Part shown: piece after piece, positions 57,075 through 64,000 of the stretch
How positions within the stretch are numbered: the first letter of the stretch is position 1
Layout: every line of letters starts with the position of its first letter
Assembly (NCBI GenBank): GCA_019636285.1
Contig: JAHBXV010000026.1
Location: 27,861 to 91,860 of the forward strand
Reading direction: 5' to 3'
Source of the DNA: Planctomycetaceae bacterium
GTDB taxonomy: Bacteria; Planctomycetota; Planctomycetia; Planctomycetales; Planctomycetaceae
DNA length: 64,000 nt
Notes under the pieces: generated by a model
Databases searched by the model: none
Told to the model about the DNA's origin: nothing
The model's input: the letters and a program-made list of their open reading frames with translations, nothing else
Made by a program: the position numbers and the translations under genes

Positions 57075-57308
57075 ATGAATGAAGATGATGCCGCGGCGGA
57101 TAGAACGGCTCACGCATCGCCATCCGGTGAGACTGCCTTGACGGCTGGGAAGCCGCAAACAGATCTCGACCGCGTCCATCGGAGCGTCGCGTCGCTGATT
57201 CGTCAGGGCGTGATCGCCCCGAAAGGTGGCGAATACGCGCCGAGGGACGTACAGGCCGAAGACGACGGTGACTTCAGGCAGTGCTTGGCAGGCGAACGGC
57301 GAGAGTGA
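57075..57308 (+). CDS. Possible small protein (77 aa)
   Basis: ATG 57075, behind a weak ACGGG, gives 77 residues with an acidic, Ala-rich N-terminus and a short amphipathic stretch (LDRVHRSVASLIRQGVIAPKG). No motif is known. It could be chance in GC-rich DNA. Confidence 0.3.
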   Translation: MNEDDAAADRTAHASPSGETALTAGKPQTDLDRVHRSVASLIRQGVIAPKGGEYAPRDVQAEDDGDFRQCLAGERRE

Positions 57309-57603
57309 TCCGCCGAACTGCGTGCGATGGCGAGTCGGAGCATGGTCGCGAAGCATCGGCAGTCACTCTGGATGTGCCGGCCAGGTGTCGGTGCGAACGG
57401 CGTGCCTCGAATTGACTTCGCAAAGTCTCCGAACCGAACAGCCGCGGATTGAATCGGCGGCAGCCACGTGATTCACCGGTCATCTGTCGGCACGCAATGC
57501 GTGCCGTCTCGCGCTGCATTTGCTGGACCGACGCGATAGGATACACTGCCGGGTGGAATGGACATTTCCAGCCGTGAAGAAATGTCCGAAGGCCTGGTAC
57601 TGA
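57309..57603. other. Intergenic region before the desaturase
   Basis: Nothing gene-like. It holds one perfect hairpin, CGGCACGC-AAT-GCGTGCCG (57488-57506), without a T-tract. Confidence 0.45.
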
Positions 57604-57675
57604 CTGGAGTCAATCATAGAATCGCCAACGGTCGCTGGCCCCTTTCATCACCAGAAAGACCATTGGCGGAACGGG

Positions 57676-58554
57676 TTGGAATGGCCCGCCGTGTTATGGG
57701 TCGGGTTTCTGCACCTGGGAGCTCTAGCCGCTCCCTTCTGCTTTACCTGGTACGGCTTGGGGTTGGCATTGATTCTGAGCTGGGTGACGGGAGGGCTGGG
57801 GGTTTGCCTTGGGTTTCACCGGCTGTTAACGCACAGCAGCTTCAAAACCTACCGCCCGGTTCGCGGACTGCTGGCCCTCTTCGGCACCCTCGCTGGCGAA
57901 GGTCCGCCGATCATGTGGGTCTCGGCTCATCGCAAGCACCACCGCTTCAGTGACGAGGAACACGATCCTCATTCCCCGAAGGATGGTGGGTGGTGGAGTC
58001 ACATGCTGTGGATGTTCCCGCGTCACGGTTCGCAGCATTGGGCGCAATTGTACCGGCAGTATTCGCCCGATTTGCTGAAGGAACCATTCCTACGACTTCT
58101 GGATCGCACGTTCCTCTGGTGGCACCTCGCCCTGGGGGTTTGCCTCTTCAGTCTCGGATGGGGGCTGTGGGACTTGCGCACGGGGCTGTCTTTTGTCGTG
58201 TATGGGATGTTTGTGCGGCTGGTGTATGTCCTGCATGTCACCTGGGCGGTCAACTCGGCCTCCCACATGTGGGGCTATCGCAACTATGAAACGCGAGACA
58301 ATAGTCGCAACCTCTGGTGGGTCGGACTCCTGGCCTTCGGAGAGGGCTGGCACAATAACCACCATGCCTATCCCCGTTCGGCTTCCCACGGGCATCGCTG
58401 GTGGGAAATCGACCTGACGAACTGGATCATCTGTCTGATGAAGTTCTCTGGGTTGGCTTGGAATGTCGTTCCAAAGCCCTCGTCGTCGCCTCGCCATACC
58501 GCAGAGGTCGTGACGACGAGTGAGCCCTCAATTCCAACTTCGCAATCTCCATAG
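57676..58554 (+). CDS. Acyl-CoA desaturase-type fatty-acid desaturase
   Basis: Introduces a double bond, probably delta-9, into fatty acyl chains using a di-iron centre. The three histidine boxes are present: HRLLTH (in GFHRLLTHSSF), HRKHH and HNNHH, with four membrane helices between. The TTG at 57676 is the first usable start in frame, but homologous-looking sequence (HHQKDHWRNG) continues upstream to 57604 with no ATG, GTG or TTG, only a CTG. So either CTG 57604 is used or the true 5' end has been lost or shifted. Length from TTG is 292 residues. Confidence 0.85.
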   Translation: MEWPAVLWVGFLHLGALAAPFCFTWYGLGLALILSWVTGGLGVCLGFHRLLTHSSFKTYRPVRGLLALFGTLAGEGPPIMWVSAHRKHHRFSDEEHDPHSPKDGGWWSHMLWMFPRHGSQHWAQLYRQYSPDLLKEPFLRLLDRTFLWWHLALGVCLFSLGWGLWDLRTGLSFVVYGMFVRLVYVLHVTWAVNSASHMWGYRNYETRDNSRNLWWVGLLAFGEGWHNNHHAYPRSASHGHRWWEIDLTNWIICLMKFSGLAWNVVPKPSSSPRHTAEVVTTSEPSIPTSQSP

Positions 58555-58810
58555 TCACACCAATACGTGGCTTGGATCTACCGGAGTGAAATGCCCTCAT
58601 TCCGCCAGAGGCCGCCCCCTGCAAAAACTAGATCGGACGTTGCGAGCGGCCATTGAGGACTGGGAGACACCGTTGTTCTCAGTCAGCATGGCTTCAGAAA
58701 GTGACGATACGAGCGTCCGCGATTGAGAGAGACGACTGGACGACGTGCGGTCGGCGCTGGAACGCACGACGTTTTGTTGACGTCAGTTGGAACCGCCATC
58801 ACGCCGCCGT

Positions 58811-59170
58811 CTAACTGTCGTGCTTCAGCAACCCACCCAATCGCTGCTGACAGTGGATGTCTCCGAGCGGCACGACGTCCGGCGGCGTTCCGGACTTCTC
58901 TTGGCGCTTCGGCGCCTTCCGCAGGGCTCGACTCAACTCCTGATTCTTTTTTCCCTGGTGCGGCCGCTCCTCGTGATAGTGGGCGACCATCTCCGAAACC
59001 ACGTAGTTCATGTGCTGCTCGCCGAACACCACGAAGTAATCGAGACACTCCTGCTGCAGCGTCTGAATGAATCGTGCGCCCGCGGTGTGCGGGTGGTAGA
59101 CAGGCTCATGCGGGATTTTCAGAATCTCTCGTTTCGCACGGGGTCCGCGCGGCTTAATCGTCGATTGCAA
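58811..59170 (-). pseudogene. C-terminal part of a DDE (rve) transposase
   Basis: From about 59074 down the frame reads [20 protein letters not shown], then [10 protein letters not shown], and ends [10 protein letters not shown], the typical end of integrase-core transposases of the kind that finish with a GGLLKHY-like tail. Sequence between 59075 and 59170 does not fit the family. The N-terminal two thirds of the protein is missing here. A matching N-terminal part lies at the end of the window (63867-64000) on the same strand. Confidence 0.8.
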
Positions 59171-59240
59171 ACCATTTCTCTCGTGAACACAATCACACCT
59201 TGAATTTCATTTCGACTGACTCCCCTCGCCAAGCCTGGCC

Positions 59241-59810
59241 ATGACATCCACTTCGGTCACGTTGCTGCAGCGTGTGCGACGGCGGGAAGATCGCGAAGCG
59301 TGGACGCGTCTCGCGTCCCTTTATACGCCGTTGCTGCTCCGCTGGACGCGGCTTGCCGGTCTCCCGGATGCGGACGCGGCGGACCTCGTTCAGGACGTGT
59401 TCGTCGTTCTCGCGGCGGAACTTCCGGACTTCGAGTACGACCCCGCGCGGGGGAGTTTTCGTGGCTGGTTGAAGACGGTAACTGTCAACAAATGCCGGGA
59501 ACAACAACGTCGACGAGAACAACCCGTGGGGCAGGGAGGCGTCGACGATCCTTTGGGGCAGATTCCCGACCCGGCCGTCGACGCCTTCTGGGAAGCGGAA
59601 TATCGCCAGTACCTCAGTCGGAAAGCTCTGCAGGTCATGCAGTCGCAGTTCGAGCCCAGCACCTGGCAAGCCTGCTGGCGGCAGGTGGTCGAAGGACAAA
59701 CCGCTGCCGAAGTGGCGCGGCAACTCGGCCTTTCGGAAGCCGCGGTGTACGTGGCTAAGTCCCGAGTGCTGAGGAGGTTGCGCCACGAATTGGCCGGCCT
59801 GATCGACTGA
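59241..59810 (+). CDS. ECF-type sigma factor linked to kinase gene
   Basis: A 189-residue sigma-70 family factor. Region 2 is visible as DLVQDVFVVLAAELPDFEYDP, with RGSFRGWLKTVTVNKCREQ following, and region 4 near the C-terminus as AAEVARQLGLSEAAVYVAKSRVLRRL. This is the planctomycete type usually found beside a membrane Ser/Thr kinase, as here (next gene starts 141 bases later on the same strand). The kinase carries an anti-sigma-type zinc motif, so it may hold or modify this factor. Confidence 0.92.
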   Translation: MTSTSVTLLQRVRRREDREAWTRLASLYTPLLLRWTRLAGLPDADAADLVQDVFVVLAAELPDFEYDPARGSFRGWLKTVTVNKCREQQRRREQPVGQGGVDDPLGQIPDPAVDAFWEAEYRQYLSRKALQVMQSQFEPSTWQACWRQVVEGQTAAEVARQLGLSEAAVYVAKSRVLRRLRHELAGLID

Positions 59811-59951
59811 CGATCGACTTGCGTTTCAAGTTTTTCAAAGATTTGGTGTAAGGATCAGCGGGCGAGGCGCATACCTGTTGGGTGTGATGCTTGTCGATTC
59901 CCGCACTGTCTGTCCGATCCATCCAACGGTCGCTGAAAGAGCGTGGTCCAG

Positions 59952-62900
59952 ATGCTCGGTCCCGAATGCATTCCCGACGACGTTCTGCAGAGTCTCACGG
60001 TGGGTGACCTCAGCGAGGAAAAGGCCGCATTCTGGGAAGAACATCTCCTTGATTGCCCAGAATGCCTGGCGCGGACACGCTCCGTCTGCAAGGCCGACAC
60101 ACTCGTGGACGCGCTGCGCGCCAGTCGTCATCTGCAGGAATCGGCCGATGAGGCCGCTGCGGTCGAAGCCTTGAAACAACGACTCGTGGAAGCATCTCGG
60201 GAAGACGTGATGTCGTCCGCTCCCACGGCCGCGTCAGAGGTGGACCAGCCTACCTTTCTGTCGTCTCCGTCACCCGTAACCGCCGCACCGACTGTTCAGA
60301 TCACTGGCACAGCAGCCATCGTGCCGGGCAATTTGTTCGGGCCATATCGAATTCTGAAGAAGCTCGGCGAAGGGGGGATGGGAGCGGTCTACCAGGCGAT
60401 GCATACCCGGCTCGACAAAGTCGTCGCGCTCAAGGTTCTTCCCTCGCAGGTCACACGGCATCAGGCGGCTGTGGCACGCTTCGAGCGTGAGATGAGAGCC
60501 GTTGGGAAGTTGGAGCATCCGCACATCGTGCGTGCCATGGATGCCGGAGAGATCGACGGCACGCATTACCTGGCCATGGAGTATGTCGAGGGAACCGATC
60601 TAGCCCAGTTGGTGAAAAACCGCGGTCCATTATCGGTGGTGAACGGTTGCAAGGCGATCCGACAGGCGGCACTCGCGTTGGCGGCCGCCCATGCCGCCGG
60701 CCTGGTGCATCGAGACCTCAAGCCCGCGAATCTCCTGGTCGGCAAAAACGGGCAGATCAAGCTGCTCGACCTGGGGCTGGCGCGGTTGGCTGACGACACC
60801 GCGGAATCGTCTGAACTCACCAGCGCCGGACAGGCCTTCGGCACTCCGGACTTCATGGCTCCGGAGCAGTGGGAAGACGCCCACACCACCGACGCCCGTG
60901 CCGATCTCTACGCGTTAGGCTGTACCCTTTATTACGTGCTGACTGGACGACCACCGTATGGTGGCGATCGCTACAAGACGACGGTCGCGAAGTTCAGGGG
61001 GCATGTCAACGACCCGATTCCCGACCTGGCTGAGGCGCGGCCCGATGTTCCCGCCGCGGTGGTTGACATCTACCAAAAACTGATGGCCAAGTCGCCTGCC
61101 GACCGCTATCAGACGGCTGCGGAAGTAGTGGCGTCCCTCCAACCATTCTCGTCCTCTAAGGTGGCCAACCCGGAATCGCTTGGTGCTCCTGGCACCGGCT
61201 TGGCCTTGTCAACGGGAATGGTGACATCGGCGGAACTCAGCCCTTCGGCTGCCTCCCTGCCGGACACTCTGCCGAGCGCGAGTTCGGGACGGAGCGGGCG
61301 TCGACCGCGCACGTTGGTCATGGCGGGTGCCGGTGGGCTGTTACTGCTCGCTGCCGGAATCATCGTCACTATTACTAACAAGGACGGTACAAAGTCGACA
61401 TTCAACGTGCCCGAGGGAATCGAACTCGACGTCGATGCCGCACCCGGGTCGAAAGTGGCCATCAAACAGGTCGCCTCGCCCGCATCCTCGCACACCCAAT
61501 CCACAACGCTGGCCTCGCAGTCAGACTGGCATGGGTGGCCAGCTGACGCGCCGAAGCCCGCGATCGCTCCTTTCGACGCCGCACAGGCGAAGCGGCATCA
61601 AGACGAATGGGCGGCGTATCTGAAGGTGCCGGTGGAATACACCAACTCGATCGGCATGAAATTCCGTCTGGTCCCGCCGGGGGAGTTTGTGATGGGGAGC
61701 ACGCCGGACGAGATCGAAGCCGCGTTGAAGGTCTCTTTCGACGATCAGCACTGGAGGGAATGCATCCAGAGCGGGGCTCCGCAGCATAAGGTGATTCTGA
61801 CTTGGCCGATCTTTGTCGGTATCACCGAGGTGACTCAGATGCAGTACGAGCGAGTCACGGCGACTAATCCATCATATTTCTCGGCGACTGGCACTGGTAA
61901 GGAGGCCGTCGCTGGACTGGAGACCGGCCATTACCCAGCGGAAATGGTGAGTTGGAACGGTGCGACCCAGTTCTGCGCGAAACTCAGCGAACAGGAGAGT
62001 TTGAAACCGTCTTATCGTATTGTGGGGGAATCAGTCGTCACTGTGGAAGGTGACGGTTACCGGTTGCCGACGGAAGCGGAGTGGGAGTTCGTCTGCCGCG
62101 CTGGGACAACGACGCAGTTCTGGAGCGGCGACGATCCCGACTCGCTGCTTCTGACGGCCTGGTTCGGTGGCAACTCAGGAGCAAAGACCCACCCAGTGGG
62201 AGAGGCCGACGCTAACCCGTTCGGACTCTTTGACGTCCATGGCAACGTGTGGGAGTGGGTCCAGGACAGTTGGGATCCGGCCTATTATGGCACGTTCACC
62301 GACCGCGCTGCCGTGAATCCAATGCCCTCGTTTTCGGCCGGTGACCAGCGCGTCGTTCGGGGTGGACATTGGAGTGCCGCGCCAACGTATTGCCGTGCGT
62401 CGTTGCGGTTCGCATCCCTTCCAACGTCCCAGACTCATCTGGTCGGTTTTCGAACTGTTTTGACCGTCGATGCTGTTCGTCAGGCGCACTGCGGCGACAA
62501 GATAAGCGGAGATGAGGGCGGGGTGCCGCCTATGAGACCAGGGCCTCAAGGAGTGATCACGGCCCCGCTCGCAATCGACGAGCCGCCGCCGCTTAAGGAA
62601 TGGCTCAAAGGGCGGAAGGTTCTCACGGTTGCTCAGGATGGTACTGGACAGTTTAAAACCATCCAGGCAGCGCTCGATGCTTTGCAGCCGGGAGAGGTGG
62701 TCAAAGTCCTGGACAAAGGGCCGTACCCGGAACGACTGGTGATGGATTCTCTGCCAAAAGACACTGGGCTGATCAGTGAGGTACAAACTGTGCTGGACTT
62801 GCCGGAGTGGAAGCTCGGATGGAACGAACCAGGCACACGACCGGGTCAGACTGCGGAAATCTTCCAAGGACATTGGCTGCATCGAACCAACGGATTCCGT

Positions 62901-63800
62901 TTGCACGGGTTTGAACTCCGATTTCCCCCTGCCGTCGGAACATATAGCGACGGAAAGTGGCATCGTCGCATGTCGGCCAACCAGACCCGCGAATTCGTGC
63001 TGGAGAACTGTCTGATTCGCGCGCTCGGAGAAGTTGATGGCGAGCCGATTATTTTCAACAGTTGGGATGGGGAAGATCGCGAGGGAATGAAGGTCGTCGT
63101 CCGCGACTGCGTGATTGAGGGATCGGTCACGATCATGAACCCGGACAAGCCGCGATTCTCGGAACCGGGGTTGTCGACGGCCGTCGTGACGCGGAATCTT
63201 TTCGCGGGAATCGAGATTGACCACTACCTGATCGCTAGCGGCCAGTCATTCGAAGCATTTGTCGTTCGACAAAACGTATTCTCGGGTAAGGCCAGTAACG
63301 ACATCGTGTTGTCAAAAATGGGAGAGTGCACATCTTTGGAGTGGGGACAGAATACGTCGGTTTCGGAGACCGCGATTGCTGTTGTCAGCGCAATGCCCTT
63401 ACAAACCATGACGATCCGCAACAATTTGCGGTCCCGCCCCAGCCTCGTCAGGCTCTTTCCTGGAGCAGGAAGAAAAACAGAACGAGTCCCGACTCCATGG
63501 ACGATCGATCACAATCGCTATCCAGATCCGCCGGATGAGAGTGTTTCCGCGAACTTGCTCCCACGAGCTCCCGGCGATCTGAGTGTGCCTCCGCGGTTTC
63601 TATCAACCGTTCCACAAGAATCCGACTACCTTCGGCTCGATCCGAACGATCCCTTGGCCCATTCCGGCGCCGGCGGCGAATGGCCGAGCTACATCGGCGC
63701 GCTTCCCCCGGGGCCGGCTCCGCAGGAGGGTGACTGGTTCACTCGGCTGCGCGAGCGGTGGGGCGATTTGAAACCGGGGACGCCTGCTGAGCAGGAGTAG
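59952..63800 (+). CDS. Ser/Thr kinase fused to FGE-like and pectinesterase-like domains
   Basis: A 1282-residue membrane protein. In order: a zinc motif H31-x3-C35-x2-C38 (HLLDCPEC) like the anti-sigma zinc finger; a Hanks kinase at about 122-385 with GEGGMG 129-134, Lys 151, HRDLKPAN from 243, DLG and APEQ; one membrane helix near 455-475; a formylglycine-generating-enzyme-like domain at about 557-838 ([59 protein letters not shown]); and from about 888 a pectinesterase-like beta-helix ([16 protein letters not shown]). The FGE part keeps one Cys (YCRASLR) but lacks the first Cys of the active pair, so it likely binds rather than oxidises. The ECF factor lies just upstream. I start at ATG 59952; GTG 59943 is possible. 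Confidence 0.9.
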   Translation: MLGPECIPDDVLQSLTVGDLSEEKAAFWEEHLLDCPECLARTRSVCKADTLVDALRASRHLQESADEAAAVEALKQRLVEASREDVMSSAPTAASEVDQPTFLSSPSPVTAAPTVQITGTAAIVPGNLFGPYRILKKLGEGGMGAVYQAMHTRLDKVVALKVLPSQVTRHQAAVARFEREMRAVGKLEHPHIVRAMDAGEIDGTHYLAMEYVEGTDLAQLVKNRGPLSVVNGCKAIRQAALALAAAHAAGLVHRDLKPANLLVGKNGQIKLLDLGLARLADDTAESSELTSAGQAFGTPDFMAPEQWEDAHTTDARADLYALGCTLYYVLTGRPPYGGDRYKTTVAKFRGHVNDPIPDLAEARPDVPAAVVDIYQKLMAKSPADRYQTAAEVVASLQPFSSSKVANPESLGAPGTGLALSTGMVTSAELSPSAASLPDTLPSASSGRSGRRPRTLVMAGAGGLLLLAAGIIVTITNKDGTKSTFNVPEGIELDVDAAPGSKVAIKQVASPASSHTQSTTLASQSDWHGWPADAPKPAIAPFDAAQAKRHQDEWAAYLKVPVEYTNSIGMKFRLVPPGEFVMGSTPDEIEAALKVSFDDQHWRECIQSGAPQHKVILTWPIFVGITEVTQMQYERVTATNPSYFSATGTGKEAVAGLETGHYPAEMVSWNGATQFCAKLSEQESLKPSYRIVGESVVTVEGDGYRLPTEAEWEFVCRAGTTTQFWSGDDPDSLLLTAWFGGNSGAKTHPVGEADANPFGLFDVHGNVWEWVQDSWDPAYYGTFTDRAAVNPMPSFSAGDQRVVRGGHWSAAPTYCRASLRFASLPTSQTHLVGFRTVLTVDAVRQAHCGDKISGDEGGVPPMRPGPQGVITAPLAIDEPPPLKEWLKGRKVLTVAQDGTGQFKTIQAALDALQPGEVVKVLDKGPYPERLVMDSLPKDTGLISEVQTVLDLPEWKLGWNEPGTRPGQTAEIFQGHWLHRTNGFRLHGFELRFPPAVGTYSDGKWHRRMSANQTREFVLENCLIRALGEVDGEPIIFNSWDGEDREGMKVVVRDCVIEGSVTIMNPDKPRFSEPGLSTAVVTRNLFAGIEIDHYLIASGQSFEAFVVRQNVFSGKASNDIVLSKMGECTSLEWGQNTSVSETAIAVVSAMPLQTMTIRNNLRSRPSLVRLFPGAGRKTERVPTPWTIDHNRYPDPPDESVSANLLPRAPGDLSVPPRFLSTVPQESDYLRLDPNDPLAHSGAGGEWPSYIGALPPGPAPQEGDWFTRLRERWGDLKPGTPAEQE

Positions 63801-63866
63801 GAGATCGTCTGGGCGTTGCCATTTGGCGATCCGGCTGGAGTTAGAACCCGCGGAATCAACTTGCTC

Positions 63867-64000
63867 CACGTGCAGAAAGATCAGCAGGTACAGATCCCGC
63901 GGCCCTTTCCGCGTCATCACCCGCTTCGCGTAAAAGTCGCACTGCCACAGCGAGGCAGCGTGAATCTTGAGGAACTCATCCCACGTGCCCGCCCCGCGCT
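63867..64000 (-). pseudogene. N-terminal part of a DDE (rve) transposase, cut by window edge
   Basis: The minus strand reads [20 protein letters not shown] then [20 protein letters not shown] and HVE, the first-Asp region of integrase-core transposases (Asp in QCDFY). After about 63867 the likeness stops and the frame runs on into unrelated sequence. The 5' end lies beyond the window. It would join in order with the C-terminal part at 58811-59074. Confidence 0.75.

Noticed and set aside
61624..62470. Calling the FGE-like domain an active sulfatase-modifying enzyme
   Set aside because: One of the two catalytic cysteines is missing and no sulfatase is adjacent.

Overview
The window reads as chromosomal DNA from a member of the Planctomycetota. 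The evidence is a GC-rich, Gram-negative-type gene set (LpxK, TonB, an HtrB-like acyltransferase, lipoproteins) together with families typical of that phylum: a giant secreted dehydrogenase with a C-terminal cytochrome c domain, a DUF1501 protein with a Tat signal, Hanks-type kinases fused to large sensor domains, and an ECF sigma factor paired with such a kinase. Genus and species cannot be told from the sequence alone.

Layout. 1-4 kb: a ribokinase cut by the window edge and a secreted nucleoside hydrolase (one operon), then a P1B-4 metal ATPase. 4-13 kb, plus strand: cytochrome c/dehydrogenase fusion, TerC, an ABC-2 permease without its own ATPase, an ABC exporter whose nucleotide-binding domain has lost its motifs, and a ROK sugar kinase. 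13-23 kb, mostly minus strand: a membrane protein, lipid acyltransferase, HTTM protein and partner, a thioredoxin-fold lipoprotein, an FtsQ-like POTRA protein (plus strand), a DUF1501 protein and a small conserved-looking protein. 23-36 kb: gpsA, an SLC13-type transporter, a secreted beta-sandwich protein, archaeal-type phosphoglycerate mutase, a kinase with a beta-propeller, TonB and a GT39-like enzyme. 36-43 kb, mostly minus strand: truD-tauE-lpxK, a TPR protein, a lipoprotein and a second GT-C-like membrane protein. 44-52 kb: dnaN-dciA-gyrB, a lactonase, an alpha/beta hydrolase, PaiB-like and parB. This replication and segregation cluster hints that the chromosome origin may be near, although dnaA, recF and parA are not in view.

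52.4-64 kb is accessory. A tRNA-Pro(TGG) is followed by a tyrosine integrase broken by two frameshifts and a stop. After it come small orphan genes, a transglutaminase-like protein and a fatty-acid desaturase. Last is an ECF sigma factor plus a 1282-residue kinase joining an anti-sigma-type zinc motif, a Hanks kinase, one membrane helix, a formylglycine-enzyme-like domain and a pectinesterase-like beta-helix. Pieces of a DDE transposase lie on both sides of this sigma-kinase pair in the order and orientation expected if a single transposase gene had been split by it. This is the most unusual feature of the window.

Intergenic DNA carries at least six recurring palindromic or low-complexity repeat types and a family of near-identical terminators. 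Many long open frames opposite real genes are GC-driven shadows and are left out.
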